Numbered from the stretch's first letter, positions 39,330 to 48,170 are shown. The stretch: 48,170 bases of DNA from an uncultured Faecalibacterium sp. (GCA_934525405.1 CAKSZF010000005.1:1-48170); one strand, 5' to 3'. Numbers and translations are program-made. The notes: generated by a model not told the origin, from the sequence alone.

Positions 39330-39374
39330 TTGACATTTAAATTGTTTTGTATAAAATTGTTTCGTACCGAACAA
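39330..39374 (+). promoter_or_regulatory. ABC exporter promoter with operator-like repeats
   Basis: TTGACA (39330-39335), a 16-base spacer and TAAAAT (39352-39357). The region holds two near-identical direct repeats, AAATTGTTTTGTA (from 39339) and AAATTGTTTCGTA (from 39354). It also holds the dyad TTGTTT-N6-GAACAA (39357-39374), matching the site ahead of marR. Confidence 0.62.
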
Positions 39375-39400
39375 ATAAATTTAAATAGGAGGGAACTCAG

Positions 39401-41152
39401 ATGATCAAAAAGCTTGTGTCGTATCTGGGCGAGTATAAAGCCGCCTCGATCAAGACACCGCTCTTTGCTGCGCTGGAAGCCATTATGGATGTGCTGCTGC
39501 CCACCATCATGGCCTTTATCATCGACCAGGGCATTGAAAAGGGCGATATGAACGCCATCATCCGCTACGGCCTGCTTACCTTTCTGGTGGCAGCCATTGC
39601 GCTGGTGCTGGGCGTGCTGGCGGGCAAGTACGCCGCCGAGGCATCCACCGGCTTTGCCGGAAATCTGCGTGATGCCATGTATGAAAACATCCAGCATTAC
39701 TCTTTTTCCAACATCGACAAATTCTCCACGGCGGGTCTTGTTACCCGTATGACTACCGACGTGACCAACGTGCAGAACGCCTTCCAGATGATTTTGCGTA
39801 TGTGTGTGCGCGCCCCGGTGCATCTGGTGTTTGCCATGTTCATGGCCGTGGTCATCGGCGGCCCGCTGTCGCTGGTGTTCGTGGTGGCAGTGGCCTTTCT
39901 GGTGGCGGTGCTGGCTGCCATCATGATCCCCACCTTCCGCATCTTTGACCGGGTATTCAAGAACTACGATAACCTCAACGCCTCGGTGCAGGAGAACGTC
40001 TCTGCCATCCGCGTGGTCAAAAGCTTTGTGCGCGAGGGCTTTGAGAACGAAAAATACACCGCCGCCTGCGAGAGCCTGTACAAGCAGTTTGTCAACGCGG
40101 AAAGCCGCCTGAGCTTCAATAACCCCGCTATGCTGGTGGCGGTGTACGGCTGCAACATCGCGCTGAGCTGGTTCGGCGCAAAATATGTGCTGCACGGTGC
40201 TATTACCACTGGCCAGCTGAACGCCCTGTTCGGCTATATCATGAACATCCTCATGGCACTGATGATGCTGAGCATGGCCTTTGTTATGATCGCCATGTCC
40301 GCTGCCTCTGCCAAGCGTATCGTGGAGGTGCTGGACGAGCACACCGACCTGCCCCCGGCAAAGCAGCCGGTGCAGCAGGTGGCAGACGGCAGCATCCAGT
40401 TTGACCATGTCACCTTCAAGTATAAGCACGGCAGCGGTCAGCCGGTGTTGAACGATATCAGCTTTACCATCCAGCCCGGCGAGACGCTGGGCATCATCGG
40501 CGGCACCGGCAGTGCAAAGTCCAGTCTGGTGCAGCTGATCCCCCGCCTGTACGATGCCGAGAGCGGCATTGTGCGGGTGGGCGGCGTGGACGTGCGGGAC
40601 TATAACCTTGACGTGCTGCGCCGCGAGGTCTCCATGGTGCTGCAGAAGAACGTGCTGTTCAGCGGCACCATTCTGGATAACCTGCGCTGGGGCGATGCCA
40701 ACGCCACCGAGGAAGAGTGCATCCGCATGGCAAAACTGGCCTGCGCGGATGAATTCATCCAGCGCTTCCCGGATAAGTACAATACATGGATCGAGCAGGG
40801 CGGCTCCAATGTGTCCGGCGGCCAGAAGCAGCGCCTGACCATCGCCCGCGCCCTGCTGCGCAAGCCCAAGGTGCTGATTTTGGACGACTCCACCAGCGCC
40901 GTGGATACCGCGACCGATGCCAAGATCCGCAAGGCCTTCCGGGAGGAGATCCCCGGCACGACCAAGATCATCATTGCACAGCGCATCTCCTCGGTGCAGG
41001 ATGCAGACCGCATTCTGGTGCTGGATAACGGTCAGATCAACGGTCTGGGCACCCACGCAGAGCTGCTGGCGACCAATGCCATCTATCAGGAGGTCTACAA
41101 CAGCCAGACGCAGGGCGGCGGCGATTTTGACAAGCAGGGAGGTGCGCAGTAA
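39401..41152 (+). CDS. ABC exporter subunit, degenerate-site half (heterodimer)
   Basis: A 583-residue type IV ABC half-transporter. The N-terminal membrane domain (about 1-310, six helices) is followed by an ATPase domain. Walker A reads GGTGSAKSSL, with Ala372 where the last Gly is usual. The signature is VSGGQKQR. Walker B, LILDDSTSAVD, has Asp496 instead of the catalytic Glu. Such an Asp marks the degenerate site of heterodimeric multidrug exporters of the BmrCD/TM287-288 type. The next gene begins within its stop codon. The substrate is unknown, but control by MarR suggests drug or toxin export. Confidence 0.92.
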   Translation: MIKKLVSYLGEYKAASIKTPLFAALEAIMDVLLPTIMAFIIDQGIEKGDMNAIIRYGLLTFLVAAIALVLGVLAGKYAAEASTGFAGNLRDAMYENIQHYSFSNIDKFSTAGLVTRMTTDVTNVQNAFQMILRMCVRAPVHLVFAMFMAVVIGGPLSLVFVVAVAFLVAVLAAIMIPTFRIFDRVFKNYDNLNASVQENVSAIRVVKSFVREGFENEKYTAACESLYKQFVNAESRLSFNNPAMLVAVYGCNIALSWFGAKYVLHGAITTGQLNALFGYIMNILMALMMLSMAFVMIAMSAASAKRIVEVLDEHTDLPPAKQPVQQVADGSIQFDHVTFKYKHGSGQPVLNDISFTIQPGETLGIIGGTGSAKSSLVQLIPRLYDAESGIVRVGGVDVRDYNLDVLRREVSMVLQKNVLFSGTILDNLRWGDANATEEECIRMAKLACADEFIQRFPDKYNTWIEQGGSNVSGGQKQRLTIARALLRKPKVLILDDSTSAVDTATDAKIRKAFREEIPGTTKIIIAQRISSVQDADRILVLDNGQINGLGTHAELLATNAIYQEVYNSQTQGGGDFDKQGGAQ

Positions 41153-43071
41153 TGGCAGTAAAAGAAGTACATGGCCCCGGCCCGCGGGGCGCACGGGGGC
41201 CGCGCCCCAAGGTGGAAAACCCGGGCAAGCTGCTGAAGCGCATTATGGATGAAGTGTTCCGTAACTATCTGCCCCACTGCATCCTTGTGCTTGTCTGCAT
41301 TGTGGTCAGCGCGCTGGCCAATGTGCAGGCCAGTCTGTTCTTGCAGACTTTGATGGACGATTACATCGTGCCCATGACCCGCCAGCAGAATCCCAGCTTT
41401 GCACCGCTGGCCGGTGCATTGGTGCGGATGTGCTGCATCTACCTTGTGGGCATTCTGGCCGCATGGGCCAACGCCCGCATTATGGTCAACGTAACGCAGG
41501 GCACGCTGCGCAATCTGCGCACCAAGCTGTTCACCCACATGGAAAGCCTGCCCATCCGGTATTTTGACACCCATCCCCATGGCGATATCATGTCCGTGTA
41601 CACCAACGATGTGGATACCCTGCGCCAGATGCTCAGCCAGAGCATCCCGCAGCTGGTGTCCAGCGTCATCACCATCGTGTCGGTGTTCTTCAGTATGTGC
41701 ATGCTCAGCTGGCAGCTGACCATCGTTACCATGCTCATGGTGGCGCTGATGCTGTTCTGCTCCAAGCAGATCGCAAAAAGCTCCTCCAAGTACTTCATCC
41801 AGCAGCAGCGGGATCTGGGCAAGGTGAACGGCTACATCGAGGAGATGATGGAGGGCCAGAAGGTGGTCAAGGTGTTCACCCACGAACAGCAGACCCTTGC
41901 CGGCTTCCGTGCGTTGAACGACCAGCTGAAGGAAAGCGCCAAGCAGGCCAACGCCTTCTCCAACATCATGATGCCGGTCAACGCCCAGCTGGGCAACATC
42001 AGCTACGCCATCTGCGCGCTGGTTGGTGCAGCTATGGCCGTTGGCGGCGTCGGCGGCATGACCCTTGGCACCGTGGTGGCCTTCCTCAGCCTGAACAAGG
42101 GCTTCAATATGCCCATCAGTCAGGTGTCCATGCAGGCCAACAGCGTCATCATGGCACTGGCTGGTGCCGAGCGCATCTTCAAGATGATGGACGAGCCCAG
42201 CGAGACCGACGAGGGCTATGTGACGCTGGTAAATGCCAAGTACGACCGCAACGACCAGCTGGTGGAAACTGCCGAGCGCACCGGCCTGTGGGCGTGGAAG
42301 CACCCCCACCACGACGGCACTACCACCTACCACAAGCTGGCGGGCGATATCACCTTTACGGACGTGGACTTTGGCTATGTGCCGGAAAAAACGGTGCTGC
42401 ACGATATCAATCTGTACGGCCGTCCGGGACAGAAGATCGCCTTTGTCGGCTCCACCGGTGCAGGCAAGACCACCATCACCAACCTGATCAACCGCTTCTA
42501 CGATATTCAGGACGGCAAGATCCGCTATGACGGCATCAATATCCATAAGATCAAAAAAGCCGACCTGCGCCGCTCACTGGGCATCGTGCTGCAGGACACC
42601 CACCTGTTTACCGGCACGGTGATGGAGAATATCCGCTACGGCCGACTGGATGCCACCGATGAAGAGTGCATCGCCGCCGCCCGTCTGGCCAACGCCGATG
42701 GCTTTATCAAGCGCCTGCCGGAGGGCTACAATACCATGCTCACCGGCGATGGCGCCAACCTCTCGCAGGGACAGCGCCAGCTGCTTGCCATTGCCCGTGC
42801 AGCCGTGGCAGACCCGCCGGTGCTGATCCTGGACGAGGCAACCTCCTCCATCGATACCCGCACCGAGGCACTGGTGCAGCGCGGCATGGACGGCCTGATG
42901 TATGGCCGCACCAGCTTTGTCATCGCCCACCGCCTGTCCACCGTCCGCAATGCAGACTGCATCGTGGTGCTGGAGCAGGGCCGCATCATCGAGCGCGGCA
43001 GCCACGACGAGCTGATCGCCAAAAAGGGCAAGTATTACCAGCTTTATACCGGTAATCTGGCCGAGAACTAA
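41152..43071 (+). CDS. ABC exporter subunit, canonical half (heterodimer)
   Basis: A 639-residue partner half-transporter. An N-terminal extension of about 25 residues rich in Gly, Pro and Arg precedes six helices. The ATPase domain shows Walker A STGAGKTTI (about 431-439), signature LSQGQRQ and a complete Walker B VLILDEATSSID with catalytic Glu, then the H-loop IAHRLSTV. An insertion of about 40 residues with basic and His-rich parts (WKHPHHDGTTTYHK) joins the membrane and ATPase domains. It starts at the A of the overlapping TAATG, so the two subunits are made together. Confidence 0.92.
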   Translation: MAVKEVHGPGPRGARGPRPKVENPGKLLKRIMDEVFRNYLPHCILVLVCIVVSALANVQASLFLQTLMDDYIVPMTRQQNPSFAPLAGALVRMCCIYLVGILAAWANARIMVNVTQGTLRNLRTKLFTHMESLPIRYFDTHPHGDIMSVYTNDVDTLRQMLSQSIPQLVSSVITIVSVFFSMCMLSWQLTIVTMLMVALMLFCSKQIAKSSSKYFIQQQRDLGKVNGYIEEMMEGQKVVKVFTHEQQTLAGFRALNDQLKESAKQANAFSNIMMPVNAQLGNISYAICALVGAAMAVGGVGGMTLGTVVAFLSLNKGFNMPISQVSMQANSVIMALAGAERIFKMMDEPSETDEGYVTLVNAKYDRNDQLVETAERTGLWAWKHPHHDGTTTYHKLAGDITFTDVDFGYVPEKTVLHDINLYGRPGQKIAFVGSTGAGKTTITNLINRFYDIQDGKIRYDGINIHKIKKADLRRSLGIVLQDTHLFTGTVMENIRYGRLDATDEECIAAARLANADGFIKRLPEGYNTMLTGDGANLSQGQRQLLAIARAAVADPPVLILDEATSSIDTRTEALVQRGMDGLMYGRTSFVIAHRLSTVRNADCIVVLEQGRIIERGSHDELIAKKGKYYQLYTGNLAEN

Positions 43072-43148
43072 GCAATTTCCCACCTTCTCACAAAGCCGCC
43101 GCACAGCCATGCCGCCGTGCGGCGGTTCTTTTTTACTCCCATGAAGAA

Positions 43149-43249
43149 GCAATTCTGGAAAATCCGCAGATTTTCCAGAATTGCAAATATAAAAATAATT
43201 TTCCGCTGAAGATGGCCAAAGCGCACGCGGCGGCCATTCAAAATCGTCC
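43149..43249. mobile_element. Relative of the CGCA-hairpin MITE-like element (one end)
   Basis: A perfect 16-bp stem with loop CGCA (43149-43184) is followed by an A/T-rich stretch, TTTTCCGCT and, at 43235-43249, CATTCAAAATCGTCC. That last sequence is the exact reverse complement of the left end of the element at 6711. The inner 8 bp of the stem match that copy, while the outer pairs differ on both sides and keep pairing. No left terminal repeat is seen, so this copy is incomplete or shorter. Confidence 0.6.
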
Positions 43250-43319
43250 ACTCCTCGGTATACAAACGCCCCGGGCTGTGCTAGAATGGAGCAAACGAGT
43301 AGAAAAGGCTGGTGAGTGT

Positions 43320-45089
43320 ATGCATCCTTTGACGGAATATCCCCGCCCCGCCATGCGTCGGGACAGCTACGAGAACCTGAACGGCCCGTGGCAGTACGCC
43401 ATCACCGCCTCGGCACAGCGCCCGGCGGGCTGGGATGGCGAGATCTTGGTACCTTACGCGCCGGAGTGCCGTGCCTCCGGGGTGGGGCGCACATTGCAGC
43501 CCGGGCAGTGGCTGCACTACCACCGATATTTTGCGCCGCCCGCCGGGACGGGCGGACGGGTGCTGCTGCACTTTGGCGCAGTGGACTACGCCTGTGCTGT
43601 GCAGGTGAACGGACATCTGGTGGGCGGCCACCGGGGCGGCTACTGGCCCTTTACGCTGGATATCACCGCGCAGCTCAACGGCACCGGCCGCAACAGCCTG
43701 TGGGTGGCGGTGCAGGACCCCACCGGCCACGGCACACAGGCGCGGGGCAAGCAGACTTTGCAGCCCGGCGGGATGTTCTACCCCGCGCAGAGCGGCATCT
43801 GGCAGACGGTCTGGCTGGAGCGCGTGCCGGAAAATTACATCCAGTCTCTCACCGTTACGCCGGACTATGATGCCCGCACCGTGACCGTGAAAGCCCATAC
43901 CTCTGCGCCCGGCGGTGCGGCGAACCTGTGGGCGGTGGTGCGCGCCGGGGGCGTGACCATTGCCGAGGACTGGGGCGGCGATGATGTCGACCGGGACGGC
44001 ACGGTGACGCTGCATATTGCGGACGAGTATTTCTTCCCGTGGAGCCCGGACACGCCCTTTTTGTACGACCTGACCGTGGGCACCACGCAGGGAGAGGAAG
44101 AGCAGTTCGACACCGTGCACAGCTACTTTGCCCTGCGCAAGTGGAGCTGCGCACCGGACGCAAGGGGCGTGCTGCGCTTTTGCCTGAACGACAAGCCTAT
44201 CCTGCTCAACGGCCTGCTGGATCAGGGCTACTGGCCGGAGGGACTGTACACCCCGCCCTCGGATGCGGCGGTGGAGCGGGAGCTGAGCGAGGTAAAGGCG
44301 CTGGGCTACAACCTGCTGCGCAAGCACGCAAAGATCGAGCCGCAGCGCTGGTACTACCACTGCGACAGGCTGGGTCTTGTAGTCTGGCAGGACATGGTCA
44401 ACGGCGGCAGCAAGTATAACCTGTGGTTCGTCACCTACCTGACCAATGTTTTGCAGCCGCTTATGCGCCGCCTGCCGGACAAGGCGGCGCTGTGGGGGCT
44501 GCTGAGCCGGGGCAGCGAAAGCAGCCGGGAAGAATACCGCCGGGAGCTGGAAGATACGGTGCAGGCGCTGCGCTGCCACCCCTGCGTGGGCTGCTGGGTG
44601 CCCTTTAACGAGGGGTGGGGACAGTACGATGCCGCCGGTGCAGTGCAAGCCATCCGCGCGCTGGACGACACCCGTCTTGTGGACGAGGCCAGCGGCTGGT
44701 ACGATCAGGGCGGCGGGGATGTATACTCCCTGCACAACTACTTCTACCCCCTGCGGGTGCGCCCGCAGACCCGCACCGTGGCGCTGAGCGAGTACGGTGG
44801 CATTGCATGGCCTATGCCGGGGCGCGAGCCGCCCCGCAAGACCTACGGCTACGGCACGGCCAAAAGCCGGGAGGAACTGACCGCCCGCTACAAAAAATTG
44901 CAGCTGGGCGCAGTGCTGCCGCAGCTGCAAAAGGGGCTTTCGGCGCTGGTATACACCCAGCTGACCGACGTGGAGGACGAGGTGAACGGCTTGTTCACCT
45001 ACGACCGCACCGCCATCAAGCCGGACGCCAACGCCGTCCGCTCGGTGAACGCCGCCCTTGCCGCAGAGTTTGCAAGGGTAATAAAATAA
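43320..45089 (+). CDS. Glycoside hydrolase family 2 protein (beta-galactosidase/glucuronidase-like)
   Basis: A 589-residue GH2 enzyme, shorter than the first GH2 in the window. A jelly-roll sugar-binding domain (about 1-170, with VDYACAVQVNGHLVGGHRGG), an immunoglobulin-like domain, and a TIM barrel with acid/base Asn430-Glu431 (VPFNEGWGQYD) and nucleophile Glu491 (ALSEYGG) are visible. Both catalytic residues are intact. There is no signal peptide. The ATG at 43320 is taken because an upstream extension would start inside the repeat element and overlap a TAGAAT -10 (43282-43287). The substrate is not determined. Confidence 0.88.
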   Translation: MHPLTEYPRPAMRRDSYENLNGPWQYAITASAQRPAGWDGEILVPYAPECRASGVGRTLQPGQWLHYHRYFAPPAGTGGRVLLHFGAVDYACAVQVNGHLVGGHRGGYWPFTLDITAQLNGTGRNSLWVAVQDPTGHGTQARGKQTLQPGGMFYPAQSGIWQTVWLERVPENYIQSLTVTPDYDARTVTVKAHTSAPGGAANLWAVVRAGGVTIAEDWGGDDVDRDGTVTLHIADEYFFPWSPDTPFLYDLTVGTTQGEEEQFDTVHSYFALRKWSCAPDARGVLRFCLNDKPILLNGLLDQGYWPEGLYTPPSDAAVERELSEVKALGYNLLRKHAKIEPQRWYYHCDRLGLVVWQDMVNGGSKYNLWFVTYLTNVLQPLMRRLPDKAALWGLLSRGSESSREEYRRELEDTVQALRCHPCVGCWVPFNEGWGQYDAAGAVQAIRALDDTRLVDEASGWYDQGGGDVYSLHNYFYPLRVRPQTRTVALSEYGGIAWPMPGREPPRKTYGYGTAKSREELTARYKKLQLGAVLPQLQKGLSALVYTQLTDVEDEVNGLFTYDRTAIKPDANAVRSVNAALAAEFARVIK

Positions 45090-45090
45090 A

Positions 45091-45156
45091 AACAACGCCC
45101 GGGTTTTCCACATTCTTCTTTTCGGAACGTGGAAAACCCGGGCGTGTTGTTTTTTT
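45091..45156. terminator. Strong bidirectional terminator
   Basis: A stem of about 20 bp, CGCCCGGGTTTTCCAC (45096-45111) with GTGGAAAACCCGGGCG (45129-45144), is flanked by A-rich and T-run sequence. It lies between the convergent GH2 and foldase-like genes. Confidence 0.92.
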
Positions 45157-45165
45157 ACAGAGTTA

Positions 45166-46287
45166 TCAGCTGTTGGCGCTGGTGTCGTTCACGATCTTGG
45201 CAGCGGGCAGCTTACCCATGGCAGAGCTGCTCAGGGTGCTCGCCATCTGGGCACCGTAGGCGGCAAGAGCATCGTCCAGCTCCTCGCCCTTCAGGTCGCT
45301 CAGGATCTGGCTGCGCAGAGCGTCCAGCGTGGATACCTGCAGCGGGTCGATGCGCATCATCAGGATGACGGAGTAGCCGTTGTACTGCACGGCAGCAGCC
45401 TCGCCGTACACAAGGCCGCGCACGGCGTCAGCGGCGCCGTCCTGGGTAAAAGTGCTGGTCAGGTCGCTCTCGGTCAGCAGCTCGGTCTGCACGCTGGACG
45501 CGTCATCGGAGGGGGTGGCATCCAGCACGGCGTAGATGTCTGGCAGGGCAGACTGCGCGGCGGCGTGCAGGGCGCTGACCTGATCTTCCACATTCTCGTA
45601 GTCCATCAGGTTGGCAGCGGTGGCTGCCTGCTGGGCCAGCTGCAGCATCTCGGCCTTCTGGTCATCGCTGGCGAACACGAAGGTGCTGGTGTTGTACAGC
45701 GGAATGTTCACATAGGCCAGCTCGTACATCTGGCTGTCCAGATGCTCGGTCAGGTCGGCGTCGTCCACGGGGGTCTCGCCGTCCTTGCCGTAGATCAGAT
45801 CCAGCAGCAGGGTCTGCTTGTACTGCAGCTGCTGGAACAGTTTCAAGGTCTCCAGCCCGATGCCGTTGGCAGTGTAGGCATCGCCGTAGTTATCCATCAG
45901 CTGCTGGGCGTAGCTGTCGGCGGCAGACTTCTGTTCCTCGGTCAGCTGGCCACCCAGCTCGGTAAAGCGGGCATCCACAGCGGCAAGGGTCTGCAAAGTC
46001 TCAAGGGTCTTTTGCGCCACATAGTCCTTTACCACGGCGGTTTCGCCGGTGTCGGCATCGGTGGTGATGGTGGCCTTGAGGAAGGAATTCACCTTGCTGG
46101 TGTCCTGCTCAGAGTCCGCCAGCTGCGCAGCCTGCTGATAGGCATCGTACTGCGCCAGCAGGTACAGGCCGCTGGTCACCTCAAAATCGCCGATCTTGCC
46201 CACGGTGTCCGGGGTGGAGAGTGCGCAGCCCACAAGGCTGACGGTCAGTGCAAGTGCGCATACCAGCGCAAGCAGTTTCTTTTTCAT
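45166..46287 (-). CDS. Foldase-like (PrsA/SurA-type) lipoprotein
   Basis: A 373-residue exported protein with a lipoprotein signal (MKKKLLALVCALALTVSLVG, then Cys21). Long amphipathic helices follow, with the segment DTVGKIGDFEVTSGLYLLAQ near the N-terminus and a late LMMRIDPLQVSTLDALRSQI block, as in SurA/PrsA-type chaperones. A recognisable peptidyl-prolyl isomerase domain is not clear, so it may be a chaperone without isomerase activity. The gene follows mfd by 35 bases on the same strand, an arrangement common in Clostridia. Confidence 0.78.
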   Translation of the reverse strand: MKKKLLALVCALALTVSLVGCALSTPDTVGKIGDFEVTSGLYLLAQYDAYQQAAQLADSEQDTSKVNSFLKATITTDADTGETAVVKDYVAQKTLETLQTLAAVDARFTELGGQLTEEQKSAADSYAQQLMDNYGDAYTANGIGLETLKLFQQLQYKQTLLLDLIYGKDGETPVDDADLTEHLDSQMYELAYVNIPLYNTSTFVFASDDQKAEMLQLAQQAATAANLMDYENVEDQVSALHAAAQSALPDIYAVLDATPSDDASSVQTELLTESDLTSTFTQDGAADAVRGLVYGEAAAVQYNGYSVILMMRIDPLQVSTLDALRSQILSDLKGEELDDALAAYGAQMASTLSSSAMGKLPAAKIVNDTSANS

Positions 46288-46322
46288 GCGTTTTGCTCCT
46301 TATTTGTTTTTATAAAACCCTC

Positions 46323-48170
46323 TCAGTCACGTTTGCGCGTGCCGGTCAGGATATCTGCCATAGCTTTCAGGATGTTTTGCAGCAGTTCCAGCGGCTTTTC
46401 GTCCGGCTGTAATACCACCGAGAGATAGGGCTTTGTGCCCGCCCCGGCGGTGACACGGCCATTGAAAGCTTGCAGCAGGCCGCGTATCATGGCAAGGTCC
46501 AGCGTTTCCAGATTCAGCACGAGCGTATCCTTTTTCTGGGTCACCTCGTACACGCCCACGGCAGCGGCCTGTACGCGGACAAGGGAAACGTTGACCAGAT
46601 CGCTCACCGAGGGCGGCGGGTCGCCGTAGCGGTCGATGAGCTCGTCCAGCACATCAGCGGCGTCCTCCGGGGTCTGGATGGCGGCAATGCGCTTGTAGGC
46701 TTCGATGCGGCCCGCGCCATCCGGGATATACTTTTCCGGGATAAAGGCGTCCACACGCAGGTCCACAAGACAATCGCTCTTGTCCCGCTGGACGGGCTCA
46801 CCCCGCGCCCGGGCAATGGCCTGCCCCAGCATTTTGACGTAGAGGTCGTAGCCCACGGCTTCCATGTGGCCGTGTTGGCTGTGCCCCAGCAGACTGCCCG
46901 CGCCGCGAATTTGCAGATCCCGCATGGCGATGCGGAAGCCGGAGCCGAAAGCGGTGAACTCCCGGATGGCAGAAAGCCGCTTCTGGGCGATATCGGTCAG
47001 GGTCTTGTCCCGGCGGAAGGTGAAGTAGGCGTAGGCCTTGCGGCCGGAGCGCCCCACCCGCCCACGGATCTGGTACAGCTGTGCCAGACCCATGCGGTCG
47101 GCGTCCTCAATGATGAGGGTGTTGCAGTTGCGCACATCAATGCCGGTCTCAATGAGGGTGGTGCAGACCAGAATGTCGATCTCGCCGTTCAGCAGGTGCT
47201 GCCACACGGGGTTCAGCTCTTCTTCGGTCATCTTGCCGTGGGCGATGCCCACCCGCGCACCCGGCACCATCTGGCTGACATGGGCGGCGCAGGATTCAAT
47301 GTTGTCCACCCGGTTGTGCAGGTAGTACACCTGCCCGCCCCGGGCAAGCTCCTTCTTCATGGCTTCGGCCAGAATAACATCGTTGTATTCCAGCACAAAG
47401 GTTTCCACCGGCTGCCGCTCGATGGGCGGCTGCTCGATGGTGGAAAGATCCCGGATGCCGCTCATTGCCATGTTCAATGTGCGGGGGATGGGGGTAGCCG
47501 ACAGGGTGAGCATATCCACCCCGATGAAGTTTTCCTTCAGCTTTTCCTTGTGCTTTACGCCAAAGCGCTGTTCCTCATCAATGATGACAAGGCCGAGGTC
47601 GTGGAACTTCACATCTTTGGACAGCAGCCGGTGTGTGCCCACCACGATATCCACGCTGCCGGCCTGTAAGCCGCGCAACGTCTCCTTTTGCTGCTTTGCG
47701 GTGCGGAAGCGGGACAGCATCCCGATCTTTACCGGGAAGGCCTCCATGCGGGAGAGCAGGGTGTTGTAGTGCTGCCACGCCAGCAGGGTGGTGGGTGCCA
47801 GCAGGGCGCATTGCTTGCCGCCCATGATGCACTTGAAGGCGGCGCGCAGCGCCACTTCGGTCTTGCCCACGCCCACATCGCCGCAGAGCAGACGATCCAT
47901 GGGGTAACCCTTTTCCATGTCCTGCTTGATCTCGGCAGTGGCGTGCAGTTGGTCGTCCGTTTCGTCGTAGTCAAAGCGGGTCTCAAAGTCCCGCTGCCAG
48001 TCGCCGTCCGGCGGGAAGGCGTAGCCTGTGGCCTGACGGCGGCGGGCGTAAAGCTCGATCAGCTCCTGCGCCATCTCCTCGGTGGCCTTTTTTACCTTGG
48101 CGCGGGTGCGCTGCCACTCGGTGCCGCCCAGCTTTGCCAGCTTTACCTTTTCCTCATCGCCGGGGGCGGT
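46323..48170 (-). CDS. mfd: Transcription-repair coupling factor (5' end beyond window)
   Basis: The C-terminal 615 residues of Mfd, which displaces stalled RNA polymerase and recruits the UvrA repair machinery. The visible part runs from the end of the RNA-polymerase-interacting domain (KLAKLGGTEWQRTRAKVKKA) through the RecG-like translocase: Walker A GDVGVGKTEVALRAAF, DEEQ box IIDEEQRFGVKHKEKL, TATPIPRTL-like LSATPIPRTLNMA, QIRGRVGRSGRKAYAYF and GAGSLLGHSQHGHMEAVG. A C-terminal D7-type domain follows (EKYIPDGAGRIEAYKRIAA). The reading frame is open to the last base, so the gene continues beyond the window. Confidence 0.96.
   Translation of the reverse strand, partial: TAPGDEEKVKLAKLGGTEWQRTRAKVKKATEEMAQELIELYARRRQATGYAFPPDGDWQRDFETRFDYDETDDQLHATAEIKQDMEKGYPMDRLLCGDVGVGKTEVALRAAFKCIMGGKQCALLAPTTLLAWQHYNTLLSRMEAFPVKIGMLSRFRTAKQQKETLRGLQAGSVDIVVGTHRLLSKDVKFHDLGLVIIDEEQRFGVKHKEKLKENFIGVDMLTLSATPIPRTLNMAMSGIRDLSTIEQPPIERQPVETFVLEYNDVILAEAMKKELARGGQVYYLHNRVDNIESCAAHVSQMVPGARVGIAHGKMTEEELNPVWQHLLNGEIDILVCTTLIETGIDVRNCNTLIIEDADRMGLAQLYQIRGRVGRSGRKAYAYFTFRRDKTLTDIAQKRLSAIREFTAFGSGFRIAMRDLQIRGAGSLLGHSQHGHMEAVGYDLYVKMLGQAIARARGEPVQRDKSDCLVDLRVDAFIPEKYIPDGAGRIEAYKRIAAIQTPEDAADVLDELIDRYGDPPPSVSDLVNVSLVRVQAAAVGVYEVTQKKDTLVLNLETLDLAMIRGLLQAFNGRVTAGAGTKPYLSVVLQPDEKPLELLQNILKAMADILTGTRKRD

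Noticed and set aside
43281..45113. A 610-codon minus-strand frame opposite the second GH2
   Set aside because: Shadow of a gene with intact catalytic motifs; no start signal or domain of its own.

Overview
This is a chromosomal stretch from a GC-rich, low-oxygen Firmicute. Gene content and order (clostridial dcw cluster, FabK-type fatty acid operon, DUF5685/J-domain module, hexuronate Entner-Doudoroff genes) and the repeat-rich intergenic DNA point to the Ruminococcaceae/Oscillospiraceae, most like Faecalibacterium. That assignment is recognition by eye, not a database match. No rRNA, tRNA, CRISPR array, phage or transposase gene was seen.

Layout. Positions 1-4.3 kb hold a 2-keto-3-deoxygluconate (KDG) module on the minus strand: a KDG kinase cut by the window edge and a KDPG aldolase fused to a VOC-like domain. 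A HAD phosphatase and a PAP2 membrane phosphatase follow, then a GntR/FCD regulator whose operator-like palindrome also sits on the aldolase promoter. Positions 4.3-9.3 kb carry a TetR regulator with a seven-helix membrane protein, a Ser/Ala-linker lipoprotein, nested repeat elements, and a zinc-ribbon / DUF5685 / J-domain trio. Positions 9.4-12.7 kb hold a GH2 glycosidase that lacks the usual acid/base residue and an iron-sulfur flavoprotein-like reductase.

Positions 12.8-26.8 kb are rsmD, a coiled-coil gene and a rearranged dcw cluster: mraZ, rsmH, ftsL, a PASTA penicillin-binding protein, murF, a degenerate MraY homologue, ftsW, murG, divIB and murE. murD, murC and murB are absent from the cluster, and the gene in the MraY slot has lost nearly all catalytic residues. 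Positions 27.0-35.6 kb form a type II fatty acid operon: acpP, accD, accA, fabH, a MITE-like repeat, fabK, a FabX-like flavoprotein with a four-cysteine cluster, fabD, fabG, fabF and fabZ. This is a nearly complete malonyl-CoA to acyl-ACP pathway without accB/accC. The FabX-like gene is a candidate entry point to unsaturated fatty acids.

Positions 35.7-48.2 kb carry a glycerophosphodiester phosphodiesterase, a GH1 6-phospho-beta-glucosidase pseudogene, purC, a MarR regulator with a heterodimeric ABC exporter, a second GH2 glycosidase, a foldase-like lipoprotein and the C-terminal part of mfd.

Three themes run through the window. Three local regulators (GntR, TetR, MarR) each have a matching pair of candidate operators at their own promoter and at a neighbour's. 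Several enzymes have lost or changed key residues (the MraY homologue, one GH2, the DNPR motif of MurE, the first ABC subunit). At least three families of palindromic MITE-like elements occupy the intergenic spaces, one nested in another and one inside the fab operon.
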